Source: Morchella semilibera (lineage: Eukaryota > Ascomycota > Pezizomycetes > Pezizales > Morchellaceae). From it: 64,000 nt of DNA. The DNA lies in NCBI GenBank assembly GCA_009192285.1, contig WBVU01000003.1, forward strand, positions 2,697,973 to 2,761,972. Reading direction: 5' to 3'. The translations under genes were made by a program, and so were the position numbers. Below the pieces are notes generated by a model. It searched no databases. It worked only from the letters and a program-made list of their open reading frames with translations, and had not been told where the DNA came from. Shown in pieces: positions 35,555 through 47,874 of this stretch (its first letter is position 1; each line of letters begins with the position of its first letter).

Positions 35555-37042
35555 ATGCAATCCCTCATGAAGTTCCCCAACGAGCTCCTTCTGCAAATCT
35601 CCTCCGACCTCCCAGCGCGCGACCTCAACGCTCTCCTCCAAACCAACAAGTTCTTCGCCCGCCTGTTGACCACTCCCCTACGCACACTGGCGACCCAAGA
35701 TGTCTACGGCACCCCCGCCCTCGTCTGGGCAGCTAACCGCGGCCACTACCCACTCATCGCCTATCTTCTCACAACCCCCACAATTGCTGTCAATGCCGCA
35801 GACCCACTCGGTGTCACTGCCCTCCACAAAGCTGCCATCAATGGCGACGCTGCCGTCGTGCGCCTTCTCCTGGAGAACGGAGCGGATGTCCATGCGACGG
35901 AGACGAAGATGGGGGCGACGCCATTGCATTTTGCAGCTCTCTATGCGCGCAGAGAGATTGTGCAGGTGCTAGTGGCGGCGGGCGCAGATGTCAATAGGGT
36001 GAGTGGGGTGTCGGCGCGGACGCCGCTGCAGATGGCGTGTGTGGCCCGCCATGGGCTGGAGGGGCGATGGCGGCAACTCAGGGGTGCCGGCGCAGAGGGG
36101 AAGGTGGACCTCGGGGAACTCCACGAGCGGGCGGAGACGGCGGTCGTTCAGGTTGTGAATGCGCTCCTGGCGCACGGCGCCCACACCTGGGTGCGCGACA
36201 ACACGGGGAAGACGGTACTGCACCTAGCGGTCAAGCACGTTGGCAGGTGGGGATACTACAGTAGCACGCTGCCGGAGGTGCTTGTCGAGGCCGGCGCAGA
36301 TATAGGGGTCCTCGACAACCTGGGGTGGACGGAGCTGCAGACGGCGGCGCTGTACGGATGCGTAAGCGTAGTGCGGATGCTCCTTGAGCGCGGCGCAGAC
36401 ATCGAGGATGCAAATCCGGCGACGGCACTGCATGTTGCGGTTCACCACGGGAAGGTGGAAGTCGTGCGGCTACTGCTAGAGAAGGGCGCAAACGTGGATG
36501 TGAAGGACCGGAAGGGGAAGACGCCGCTTCATGAGGCAGTTCTGGGGGCGCCGCCGGAGCTACACAGGCTACTATCTAAGAGCAAGGTGGAAATAATACA
36601 GAGCGCAAAGGAAGAGATGGTGAGGATGCTTCTAGGGAAGGGCGCAAGAGTCGATGCGGTGGATCCGAAGGGGAAGACGGCGCTACATTATGCGGTCAGT
36701 GTGAGGGATGCGGTGACCGTGGGACTGCTACTGCAGAATGAGGTTGCACCAGCGGACGTCACGGTAAAGGATGAGAAGGGGAGGACGCCGAGACAGTATG
36801 CGGAGGAGAATGGATGGATGGGCGTTGTGGAGGTACTACGGTGTCGAGAAGAGGAGTTGGGGGTTTGCGATGGTGGAGAGAGCGGGAGTAGGAGCATCAC
36901 CGGTGGTGGTATTACCAATAGGAGTAGTAGCATCAGTAGTAGTAGTAGTAATGGTAGCATTAGCATTAGCAGCAGTAGTGGTGAGGAGGACGAGGGCCAG
37001 AGCGGGGAGGGTGAGGTTGAAGTCGAGGGAAATGATAGTTAG
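35555..37042 (+). CDS. F-box and ankyrin-repeat protein (495 aa, intronless)
   Basis: The N-terminus (residues 4-40, FPNELLLQISSDLPARDL onward) fits an F-box, the Skp1-binding motif of SCF ubiquitin ligases. From about residue 51 to 430 there are nine or ten ankyrin repeats, clearest at 85-115 (GVTALHKAAINGDAAVVRLL), 119-148, 217-250, 257-285, 289-316, 320-330 with 354-366, and 372-395. The C-terminal 55 residues are low complexity: Ser/Gly runs, then an acidic tail. Such proteins bind targets through the ankyrin surface and recruit a cullin ligase. The target is not predictable. There are no introns, high GC and strong third-position G/C, unlike most genes here but like the next gene. The start is the first ATG, directly followed by the F-box. 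Confidence 0.88.
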   Translation: MQSLMKFPNELLLQISSDLPARDLNALLQTNKFFARLLTTPLRTLATQDVYGTPALVWAANRGHYPLIAYLLTTPTIAVNAADPLGVTALHKAAINGDAAVVRLLLENGADVHATETKMGATPLHFAALYARREIVQVLVAAGADVNRVSGVSARTPLQMACVARHGLEGRWRQLRGAGAEGKVDLGELHERAETAVVQVVNALLAHGAHTWVRDNTGKTVLHLAVKHVGRWGYYSSTLPEVLVEAGADIGVLDNLGWTELQTAALYGCVSVVRMLLERGADIEDANPATALHVAVHHGKVEVVRLLLEKGANVDVKDRKGKTPLHEAVLGAPPELHRLLSKSKVEIIQSAKEEMVRMLLGKGARVDAVDPKGKTALHYAVSVRDAVTVGLLLQNEVAPADVTVKDEKGRTPRQYAEENGWMGVVEVLRCREEELGVCDGGESGSRSITGGGITNRSSSISSSSSNGSISISSSSGEEDEGQSGEGEVEVEGNDS

Positions 37043-39563
37043 GCGTTTTTTTTTTAGTGATTTTTTTTCTGGTATTTTTTTTAGTATTTAGAGATTGGTC
37101 TGGTTTTTGGATTTTTTTTCTTTTTTTTCTTCTCCCCCCCCTTTCTTCTTTTTAAGATTGGCTTTTTATTCTTTTTTTTTTTTTTCTCCTTCCTCTACAC
37201 CACATCCACCTCTACAAAGAAAGCAAAGGGATGGGCAAGGCAAGGGCAAGGCAAGGGCAAGGCAAGAGCAAGCAAAGCAAAGAAAGACAAAGCAGCGGTG
37301 CGGCGCGGGCACATATATCACCAGTTCTATACTATTACGCTACAACTCGCGGGCCGTACGGAAGTTTCTCCCGCTTCTATAGATCTAGATGGATTTGGGG
37401 GGGGGTTTGCCTTTTTTTTTTTTTTTCTTCTTTTTACTTTTCTTTTCTTTTCTTCTTTTCTTCTTTTCTTTTTTCCCACGCCCCCAAATCTTTATCTCTG
37501 CGCGCGTGTGTGTGTGTGTGGTTTTTATTATTTACTTTTTTAAAGAAGGGGGGGTGGGAGGACGGCCGTTGGGTAAAGTTAATTACGTAGTTTGTTACTT
37601 ACATTGACTACATTTGATACATAGTTTTGCGTTGTGGAGTTTTTTTATTTTTATTTTTTATTTTTTTATTTTTATTTTTCTTTTATATATCTTTTTTTTT
37701 ATGTAATAGAGGGAGCGCAGGGGGAGGGAAGGGAAGGGAAGGGAGGGAAGGGAAGGGAAGGGAAGGAGGGACCAGGGGAGGGAAGGTTTAAGCTTTGGGG
37801 TGAGGACTGCATCTCGCCTTTTCCTGTTCCTTCTTCCTTTTCCTGTACGATGTTGCACGTGGGTGGATGGTGATGATCTTTTTTTTTTCTTTCTATCAAA
37901 GCTACGGGAAATGAGAATGGCAATGGCAATGGGATATCACGATGGAGTCTTTTTTCTGGTTAGATATGCGGCGTTTTTTTATATATATATTTCTGTTTTT
38001 TTATTGATTTTGTTTTTGTTTCAGTCTGTAGGAAACAATGTCTAAGAGGAGAAGCGTTTTTTTTTGCTTGCAGGGGTCTATCTAGTCTGTCTGTCTGTTA
38101 CATGTGATGTGCTATGGTAGTAGGTTTAGATTGTGAGGTTGTTTATCTTCTACCTGAGTGAAGGAAGTGACCTACGCTGGTGATCTGGAGGGAGGGAGGG
38201 GGTTGGGAGAGGTGAGGGAGTTTGAGGGAGTATTATTATTCCTCAGGTGATGGGCGCTGGCGGAGGAGAGGGAGGGGGGGGAGGAGGAGGAGCGGCAGCG
38301 GTGGAACAAAGCTCCAGAAGCTCTCGGCCAAAAGCTTGAGCACGCACCAAGCACCTGGGTGGTAGCTTCATGTGCTTGGCTGGGATCTGACAGCTAGCTA
38401 CAGCTCTTCTACTAGCTTTCTGATATTGCCCCTCTTCTAGATGTATGTATGAAGTGAAGTATGTAGTATGTATGTATGTACGTGTATGTAGGGTAGCTGT
38501 CTGTCGCGTGGACGTCAAAAAACATCACCAACGGTCTATATCTCTCATGCTGCGATAGAGAGATATACTGAGATTAGATCTGCATATGTAAGTACTCCCG
38601 ACCATCCACTCGGAACATTTGACCCTTGCACGGTGCGGTGCAGTGCAGTGCAGGGGGAGAGGGGGGGGGGGAGATAACAGCGTTTGCCAATCTCGATATA
38701 GCGATCTCGGGCATGTATGTACATGTATCTACCCTTCTCTCCTCTCCCCTCTTCTCCTCTCCTCTCCTCTTCGCATGTATGTAGTGTCATGTGCGGACGT
38801 CCATGGACGGATGGATGGATATCCTCGCTTTCACTTATCTTATCTAACTTTGCACATAACGATCGAGGGGGGCGAAACCATACAAAAAAAAAAGAAAAAA
38901 AAAAGAAAAGAAGGCATCGCTGTCGGGAATCGCACCACTCATCATCATGCACTTGGGGGGAAAGAGTGACGTTTTGTTTTGTTTTGTTTCTAGATTGCCC
39001 CACCACACACACACACGCTCACACACACACACACGCACATCCCGGTTCGAATTAATTTTCCCCGAAGATAGAGTATTGTTTTTACCCGGTTGGATGGGGT
39101 TCGGCACTTTTTTTTTTTGGTGTTGTAAAGATAAAGTGCTGTTTTGTGCTTGTATGTGGTATGGTCGGAGTCCCTGAGTGTTTTTTTTGGCGTTGCAGGG
39201 GTTCGTTGGTGGTGAAACAACGGCATGGCGTTTAAACAGCCACATGCTGTAAAAGCCACAGACAGGCACAGAGGTACATACTAGGTACTACAGTAGAAGC
39301 CACCCCCACTACCGTCTTCTTACCCCACATAGGCACAGCCACATTACCCCACAGGACAGACTTCTAGAACGACACAGAGATACTTTTATCCTGCATCACA
39401 CATCGCACTCTATCCATCGGAGACCTCATCTCTCTTTCCCCTTCTTCCCCCCCTCCCCCCACATATCGACTGCTTGCCCAATAAGATAGTCCTCTCTTGG
39501 GATTGCTGGATAGACGAATACGGACTTGTAGATCTCATACTCACCCCCCCACCCCGCAAAGCC
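37043..39563. other. Low-complexity intergenic region
   Basis: T runs and C/T tracts at 37040-37200 and 37400-37490, a GGCAA/AAGCA repeat (37231-37295), a GGGAA repeat (37710-37786), a GGAGG tract near 38250, TCTCC repeats (about 38730-38775), and GTTTT and CACA repeats (38970-39040). A pyrimidine-rich tract before 39470 suits the promoter of the Rqc2 gene. No gene was recognised. Confidence 0.55.
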
Positions 39564-42500
39564 ATGAAACAACGTTACTCCTCCCTCGACCTGCAAGTAA
39601 GTTTGTTCCCCCTCTCATCCCACCATCTCCCACCATCTCCCCCCCATCCACTCACAGAAAACAGGTGATTGCACACGAGCTCTCAACAGCCCTCACCGCC
39701 GGCCACCGTCTCTCAAACATCTACGACATCACCACACGAATCTTCCTCCTCAAGTTCTCCAAGCCCTCCAGCAAGCATCTCCTCCTCATCGACTCTGGCT
39801 TCCGCTGCCACCTCACAAGCTTTGCCCGTGGAACCTCGCCAAAGCAGTCGCCGTTCGTGGCAAAGCTCCGCAAATGTCTCCGCACGCGCAGATGCACGAC
39901 CGTGAGACAGGTCGCCAGGGACAGGGTGCTGGAGTTTGTCTTCTCGGAGGGGGAGTATAGGCTCTATCTGGAGTTCTATGCTGGGGGTAACGTCGTGCTG
40001 GTCAACAGGCAGGGCGTGATTGTGACGCTGCTGAGGGAGGTGAAGGGCGGGGAGGATGGCGTCGGCGAGTGTAGGGTTGGCGCGACGTATGCGGTGTCGA
40101 CCAGGGCGCCCGAGGGTGCGCTGAAGGAGAGGGTGGTGGCTGCGCTGGAGGCGGCCCTGGAGGGTGGGGATGCGGGTGCGGATGCGGCGGCGCAGCCGCA
40201 GGGACTGCCGAGCCAGGGCGCGGGGAGGAAGTATAAGAAGAAGGCAAAGCGGAAGGGCGGTGATGAGGCGGTGAAGAAGGTGTTGTCGGCTCGGATGCCG
40301 GAGTTTGCCCCTGCGCTGATTGAGCACTGCTTTCGTACGACGGGGGTGGATGTCGGTGTTAAGGCGGAGGATGCCCTGGCAGATGAGGAGACGCTTGATG
40401 CCGTGGTGAGGGCACTGGAGGCGGCGGAGGAAATGATAAAGGGGATCATGGAAGATGTTGGTGGTGGCGGGATCAAGGGATATATCGTTGCTAAGGCCCC
40501 CCGCGCACCGGTGGAGAATGTGGGAGGGTATAAGAAGGATAAGTCGGCGGTGGACAAGAAAAAGAAGAAGAAGGGCGTCTCCTTTGGCGGCGAAGATGAG
40601 CCTGAGCAGCAGCAGCAGGGGCAGGGGCAGAACGCCTTCAGCACTACCGAGGCTGTCGAGTCGGAGCAACCGGAGAAGGTCCAGGAGGAGGGAGAGGCAA
40701 AGGGAATGGTCTATGATGACTTCTTCCCTTTCCTCCCGATACAGTATGTCAACGCCCCCGGAATCAAGACGGTCGAGTGCCATGGATACAATACCACCGT
40801 CGATACCTTCTTCTCGTCCATCGAGTCGCAGAAATCAGACTCACGAATTACAACCATGCGGGATAACGCCGTCAAGCGCCTCAACGCTGCCCGGTCAGAA
40901 CATCTCCGCCGCGTGGAGGGCCTCCGCACCCTCCAGGAGATCAACACGGCAAAGGCGCAGGCCATTGAGGCGAACCTGGACCGTGTCGAGGAGGTCATTG
41001 CCAGTGTCAATGCGCTCGTGGCAAAGGGTATGGACTGGGTCGCCATGGGCCAGCTCATCGACGTAGAGCGCAAACGCGGGAACCCGGTGGCGGAGCTGAT
41101 CAAGCTCCCGCTGAAGCTTGCGGAGAACACAGTTACCATCACACTCCCGGAGGTGAACGACGACGAGGAGGAGTCTGATGAGGAGGAATCGGCGGACGAG
41201 ACGGACCCTGAGGACTCGGAAGACGAGGATGCTGCGGCAAAGAAGCCGCGGAAGGAGGTCAAAACGCTCGATATCGATATCGACCTCTCGTTGACGAGCT
41301 ACGCGAACGCATCATCATACTTTACGCAGAAAAAGGTACTCCTTGTAAAGGAGAGCAAGACGATCCAGTCCTCGACCAGGGCCCTCAAGTCCACGGAGAA
41401 AAAGATCCAGACGGACCTGCAGAAGGCGCTGAAGCACGAGAAGGACGTGCTGCGCCCCGTGCGCGCGCAGCACTGGTTCGAGAAATTCCTCTTCTTCATC
41501 TCCAGCGACGGCCTCATGGTGCTTGCCGGCCGCGACCTCCAGCAGAACGAGATACTATACCGCAGGTACTTTAGGCGCGGGGATGTGTTTGTCAGCGCGG
41601 ACATCGAGGGCGCGGCGATGGTCATTGTGAAGAATGACCTGAAGAACCCGGACGCACCAATGCCTCCAAGTACGCTGACGCAGGCGGGGACACTGGCCGT
41701 CGCGACGAGTAAGGCGTGGGATAGCAAGAGTGGCATGTCGGCGTGGTGGGTCACGCACGAGCAGGTGGGCAAGAAGACGAGCAGGGGCGACTACCTGGAT
41801 GCCGGGCGGTTCGAGATTAGGGGCTCAAAGAACTTTTTGCCGCCAGCGCAGCTCATTTTGGGGTTTGGCGTCATGTGGTATGTGGATGAGGAGAGTCGCA
41901 AGCGGCATGGGAAGCATAGGCTCGGAGAGGAGGAGCAGGAGCAGGGGGCCCCTGCGGCGGAACAGGAAGCGGGGGTGGAGAAGGCGGAGACGGGGGCGGA
42001 GGCGGATGAGGACGATGAGGACGACGAGAACGAGGCGGAAGAGGAGGAGGAGCAGGAGGCCGAAGAGAGCAGCGATGAGGAGTTCCCAGATGCGCAAATC
42101 GAGTCCGCGGGCGAGGAGGGCGAGAAGGAGGAGGAGGAGGAGGAACAAGAATCCGTAGAGGTAGAGCAAGCCCTCACCCCCGAAGCCGCAGACACAAATG
42201 CCCCCGCCCCCGAAACGGAATTCAATACCCCCGAGAAAGACGAAGCACCCTCAGACGGTGAAGATCGCACCCCCACCACCAGCAGAGCCGACACTCCCTC
42301 CGGCAGCAGACACATGTCCGCCAAACAGCGCCGCGAGCTACGTAAAGCCCGGCTCGGTGGCGGTACCAACACCCCCACCCACACCCCCGCTACCCCCACA
42401 TCCGCCCCCACTCCCCAAAAGCCCGCATCCCCCGCCCCCGCAAACGTCCGCGGTAAAAAAGGAAAGGACAAAAAGCGCGTCAGCAAATACGCACACCAGG

Positions 42501-43189
42501 ACGAAGAAGACCGCGCACTAGCAATGGAGCTTCTTGGCTCCGCGGCCGCCGTAAAGGCCGATGAGGTGGCAGTGAGCAAGGCGGCGAAGGAGGCGGATGC
42601 GGCGTTCCAGAAGGCCCGGAGGAGAGAGCAACATGAGCGCGCGGCCCGGGAAGCGATGATTGCCGAGGAGGCGAGGATGAACAACGAGGAGGATGAGGAG
42701 GTCGGCAGTCTGCCGCTGGATGCGTTTGTGGGGACGCCAATGGCCGGGGATGTGCTCCTGGATGCCGTGCCCGTGTGTGCGCCGTGGGGAGCCATGGGCA
42801 AGTTCAAGTATAGAGCGAAGATGCAGCCGGGGAGCGTCAAGAAGATGAAGGCGGTGGGAGGGGTGGTGGGGAGGTGGCTGGCGGAGGGCGGGAAGAAAAT
42901 GGATAAGGAGTGTTTGGACGTCGAGAAGATGTGGCCGGTCGAGAGGGAGCTAATCATGGGGTGGAAGGAGGCGGAGATTGTAAGTTTCTTTCTTTCTTTT
43001 TTTTTTCCCCCCGTGTACTTCGAGGAGATTGTGCTAACGGGGGTGTGGGTGTAGATCAATTGCGTGGGCGTCTCAAAGGTGAAGGTCTTTTCGCCGGGTG
43101 AGTCGGAGGCGACGGATAAGAAGAAGAGGGGACCTAGTGGCGGCGGCGGCGGAGGTAAGAGGGGTGGGAAAGGCGGGAAGAAAAAGTAG
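39564..43189 (+). CDS. RQC2: Rqc2/Tae2/NEMF ribosome quality control factor (1160 aa, 3 exons)
   Basis: Exons 39564-39596 (11 codons), 39665-42979 and 43055-43189; in phase. Known role: binds 60S subunits carrying stalled peptidyl-tRNA, recruits the Ltn1 ligase and adds C-terminal Ala/Thr (CAT) tails. Visible: NFACT-N domain from MKQRYSSLDLQ, GFRCHLTSFARG and LRTRRCTTVRQVARDR; a central coiled coil (about residues 405-525); an NFACT-R domain (about 550-757) with WFEKFLFFISSDGLMVLAGR and RRYFRRGDVFVSA; a long Glu/Asp-rich linker; a basic Lys/Arg region; and an NFACT-C domain (about 1028-1145). The residues equivalent to yeast Asp9, Asp98 and Arg99, needed for CAT-tailing, are Asp9, Asp97 and Arg98. 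The tail is Gly/Lys-rich. The first-exon start gives the family N-terminus; the longer upstream frame reads through the intron. Codon use is GC-rich. Confidence 0.95.
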
Positions 43190-44544
43190 GTGTGTGGTGG
43201 GTTATAAGCGGACCTTTGTATATAGATATTTTATAGTTCCCGGGTTTACGTTGTGTCGTGTTGTGTGAATGAGAGCGATTCTTTCCCGGAGGTGTGTGTT
43301 CTTCATGGATTCTCACTCGGTGGTTCTTCCCGCAACATGTTGTAGTATTGGTAGTGCCTAGGACTATTTGTCCGGTATACACACATATGTGACTGCCTTA
43401 TATGAGTATATAAGACACCCATCTTGTACTGTGGTCATGATCGGTCATGTCAACCAAGTTTCTAGGTTTCGTACAGTCCTCTCTCTAGTTTAACATGGGG
43501 TTTGGTCTGTCCGTAGACGGAGCGGCGGTGGTATGCAAATATATCGACTATGCGTCTCATCCCACTTGTAGTTTGTATGACATCACAGCATAGACATGTA
43601 GAGCCCAATCCACTGGCCGGGGGGGGGGGGGCGTGGATTGGATGGTTGGCTGGCTAGTTGATCTGGGGTCTTTGGCGGAACATGAGCTACATACATTAAG
43701 TGACTGGGCGGTATAGATATATCTATCATAGTCTAGTGTTTTTTTTTTCTGGCCAAGGTTGGGCCCTTGGGATGCTTCGTCCCATGCGATCGATTGGCCA
43801 GGCACCTAGTGCTACTACTAGTACTAGTATAGTTGCATGGGTTCTGGAACATCAACGGGGAGATGCCCTGGACGGGAATGCACCCACCGTGGATGCATGT
43901 ACATGTGGTCACGAATGTCTTAGAGTGGGGTCGCGTTTTTTTTTTTTGTTTACATCAGGAGTGGGGTCGCGTAATCAGAGAGAGAATGATATATACTTGG
44001 GTGTACGCATACTGGGTGTTTATTGTTGGGCGGCGTACGTACTACATACATAGGATCGATCCCACTCAGGGGCAGACTGACAAGTTTGTTACGCCATATG
44101 TGGTCGGTCGATGGTTACAAGTGTTGTTTTATTGCCCCTCCCCTCCTCCCTCCCCCCTCTCTCTCTCCCCACGTAGGAGATGGTGCTACTATATATATCA
44201 GACAGGTCTTCCAGCTCCCAACGGGATATGGGCAAAAGATATCAAGAAAGAAAGAAGGATAATCATGATTGATTGATTAGAATCATTCAAGAAAATAATA
44301 AGATACTAAGTAAGATATGTATACTAATAAACATGGCCCTGATTTACCCCCACCAATGATATATATATTAACTACTTTAAATAGGAGATAGACGACGGTA
44401 GAAAACTCTGTGCTCCGGAGCAACAAAAAAGAAGGGGAGACAAGGGGGGGGGGGGGGTGGGAAACCTCGCTGAAGATCCACATAATCATAACCCATAATC
44501 CATAATCCATAATCATAGCCATAGCCATAACCGTATCATCACAA
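43190..44544. other. Convergent intergenic region
   Basis: The 3' flanks of the Rqc2 gene and the membrane-protein gene. A G run (about 43620), T runs, a duplicated GAGTGGGGTCGCGT (about 43924 and 43962), and a C/T tract (44135-44170). The frames are unsupported. Confidence 0.45.
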
Positions 44545-46556
44545 TCAATGTAGCCCCTTCCGGACGACATAGGCAATATGCAACCTGAAAAACAGCACCA
44601 CCAAACCGATGATCGCCACTCCGCCGTACGCCCCGTAGGCGACCCGCAGCCATACCTTTTTCGCCCAGTATTGGTGCGCATAGCTGTTCGGACTAAGAGG
44701 TATCAAGGAGCTGGGGCCCCGGTCCACTACTCCAGCCTTGCAGAAGCAGTTGTTGAATATCCCCGCAATCTGCAACATGGATCCGCCAATGAGTACGATT
44801 ACAGAGTTCAGCCACACGAAGAAATGATATATTATCGTGACGATGTGGTGGCAACGTTCGTGCCCAGCCTCCTCCAGCCAGTCCTTGAGGACCCTGATGA
44901 CGGCATTGAGGAGGGCGACGGAGGCGTATAGAATGTGGTTCAATGACCTGCAACCTAGACCAACCTTGGGGGTCGTGTAGGATACTTGACCAGAAGTGAG
45001 CCTTTGACCCAGTTAATATTAGAAAGGGGGGGGGTCTTACATATCGCTGCGCAACTGCACGAATACAGGACAAACAGCCATGAGAGAACTTGAGCTCCAA
45101 GATAACTCATCTAAGATAACTTAGTAAACAGAGACAGTCGACACATGATTTCCGGATACGCAACATACCCAACGGTTCGTTTTCTTCGAGTCCCAGTCAA
45201 CCCAAAAGATGTCATAGCTAAATATACCCTCTTTTGGCCTGGAGATGTCCACACCATTCTTATGCAACCACCTAACCCAATTCCAACTATTCCAGTATCT
45301 TTTATGCAATGGAGCTCCCCTGCATTCCAACGGTCCCCAAATAGCTCTCTTGGGTTGGGGTTCATCGGGGGGTGCATCTTTGGGTATCGCATCAGGGACT
45401 CGGCGGCCATCTCGTATGATTCCAAGCAGGTCTGTTCTGTCTGCTTATCCCATCCTAGATCTTGAAACTCCTTGGGCCCATGGTTCTCGACAACACCGCG
45501 GACTATGAGCTCCATTCCGCTGCGGACAGCATCCAAGTTTGAGTGGGAAGCAAAGCAGTTGCTGAAAATCGACAGCAACAGAACCCAGTTGTACCAGGTA
45601 CCATAACTATTGCATCACCAGGCTATTAACTAAAGGATTTCTTAGTATTGGCTACACGCAGGAGGGGGACTTACGCAAGGCTGTGACTAATTCAATAGGT
45701 GAGCAATGTATTATATCACGATATGGGTTTTTTTTGGTAAGACTCACGATGTGCCATTATCTCCCAATTTCTGATAGGCGTCGTAAAAAACCGACGCAGC
45801 GACACCTATGTATAGAGCAACAGGCAGGACAACAGCAGTATTGAATTTCTTCCTAGCACTCCATATAATCTGGCATGCCGTCTTACTATACTCCCTCGCA
45901 CGGCTTGAGCCCGCCATCAGCTCGAGCGCATTTCTGGTAGGTTTACACATGAAGTCTGCCTGCTCTGTAAGAAGAACGGTCAAAATGAGATCCCGCTCTC
46001 GCTTCTTATTGTTTGGTCGATTCATCGACATACACAAATTCCAATCCGCAACCATCTGCGCCAGCGACCCATTGAAGGCGCTCGACGGGTCTCCCAGGAT
46101 ATGACAATACTGTAGCATAGGGCTCAGCCAGTTGTGAACATAGTGTGACATCAACTTTTGGCCCTTCGTGCGCTTTATTAGCTGCTCGTGGTTTTTAAGA
46201 TGCTCCGATATGGGCAGCAGGAGCAGCAGCGCCGAGGCCGGGATGATCCATGCCGCGAGCGGCGTCAGCCATTGGCTCGTGTCACTGATCTCGAAGTTTC
46301 CACTCTTCTCGCAGTTGCGCCGGCACCACGCGTACGTGGTAATGATGGGCACTGAGTACATCTTTGCGGGGTCCGTCTCAGACGAGTTGTAGGATGAGTG
46401 GCAGGAGTCCCATTGCAGTGGTCGAATGTCGGCGGAGACGGGCACCTCGGCGCAGCAGTCCGCAAAGTTCACGGCTGCCTGGGCTCCCCGAAGAAGAAGT
46501 GCGGCCAGCGTTATGAAAACTGTCGAGATCCAGTGACGTGCGTGTGCGAAAGCCAT
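44545..46556 (-). CDS. Multi-pass membrane protein of an uncharacterised fungal family (one junction unresolved)
   Basis: Supported minus-strand exons: 46556-45748; a 12-base microexon 45686-45675; 45606 to about 45440; a piece ending at 45169; 45110-45041; and 44954-44545. Segments: signal-like start MAFAHARHWISTVFITLAAL, several hydrophobic helices (WLTPLAAWIIPASALLLLLP; VVLPVALYIGVAASVFYDAY; YNWVLLLSIFSNCFAS; YLGAQVLSWLFVLYSC), CCRSLNHILYA, and a C-terminal pair of helices with GIFNNCFC. I have seen the CRS-x-LLYA and NCFC pattern in unnamed Aspergillus-type membrane proteins. Between about 45500 and 45400 the frame must change, either through an intron with weak signals or an indel. The function is unknown; a transporter or receptor role would be speculation. 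Confidence 0.6.
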
Positions 46557-47874
46557 AATGGTGGAGGTGATTACGAGCGTGTAGCGTCCAGCGGTGCACT
46601 GCGGATAATCATTCAGCCCTGAAGTGAGGTCGGGGGGAGTAGCATATGGCCAGCAGCAGCCAGATCTTGCCTCTTCTTCTTCTTATAAAGTCATAAGGGA
46701 ACTGGGTGGGAAAGAAGAAAAAGGGGAAAAGTGGGCACCCCCCTACCCTAATTTTTTAAAGACAAATCGCGAGACAAGTTGAAGTATGTATCTACCCTAC
46801 TCTACCGCAGCCAACTGTCAGTGTCTCACACTGACTGGCGCTGCTGCATATGCATGTTACCAACGTCAAGTATGGATGGATAGACGAGTGGGGGAAAAAA
46901 GAAAATACCTACCCATCCAACTCGTTATATATATCTACTTATCCCATCCCTGGGGTAGGTAAAACCATACACCAGTCAATCAATTCTTCATGTGAAGGAC
47001 GCCAGCGCTTAAAACCCCATTGAGCGTGAAAAGTGCCCATACATGGGTTTTTGCTGAGCACGATATCCCGTGAGTTATCGAAATGTGCACTCTACGGGCT
47101 TTAACCCATTTTGGCTCTCGTTTCTGCAGGTCTTATCATACTCTGATCCAAGTTTTCTATTTAGATACTCTAGAGTACTGGTACTGGTACCCCTCCTAGA
47201 GTGCATTTAGGTATGTACTTTGCTCTACAAACCTGCTCTCCTAATTACTTACTTCTCCGGCCCTCACTCAATACTTAGCAGAAGTGAGCAGAACTCGATT
47301 CCCCCAGATTTCTTTTTTACCCGCGTGTGTGTTTTTCCAGCCACGCGAAACCCCATGGCCCTATTGTACTACTTCTTTTTCTTTTCTTTTTTTCTTTTCA
47401 GCTGGTTTGTTGCAAAAAAGCGAAGAGGAGATCACCCGCCAAAGCCTCCTCTGGCCGATAAGAACGCGCCACGCAATTGATGAGCACGGTCCAAAAAAAA
47501 GGTCCTCCCGGAGTGCGAGAGAGATCTCCACGGAATTCATTCGCAGGGAAAGGGACCGACCGATGATGATCAACCTCCCCCGGGGCCTCCCCATCGAGAT
47601 GCTGGGGATGATCTAGGTATGTGGTCTACCTAGGCTATCTAGAGCCCAGACTTTTTTCAAAAGCCTACCTATCACATTGTAGGGTTAGGGGTTTCATGGT
47701 ATAGTTAGTGGGCCCCCCCTTCAACCCCAAAGAAAAAGCTGCTTCCGGAAGAGATACACTCTATGTCTCCAGTAACAACTACCTACCTAGGTAGCAGTAG
47801 TAGTAGGGAGATCAACACTACCTAGTACCTAATCCGGGGGCTATATTGTTTTGTTACAAGGTTCCTGTTGTACT
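46557..47874. other. Intergenic; one weak plus-strand frame
   Basis: Promoter side of the membrane-protein gene. A frame at 47284-47616, preceded by a pyrimidine tract ending TTTTCAG, encodes a basic segment (RSSRSAREISTEFIRRERDR) ending MLGMI. It could be the last exon of a small gene but has no recognisable domain. Confidence 0.3.

Noticed and set aside
39040-39060. GGTTCGAAT, a tRNA T-loop-like motif
   Set aside because: No D-arm, anticodon stem or acceptor pairing could be drawn around it.
41791-43059. Minus-strand frame of 422 codons, Ser/Ala-rich with a signal-like start
   Set aside because: It lies antisense to the Rqc2 coding region; the high third-position GC of Rqc2 removes stops on the other strand. 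The same applies to 39713-40783.
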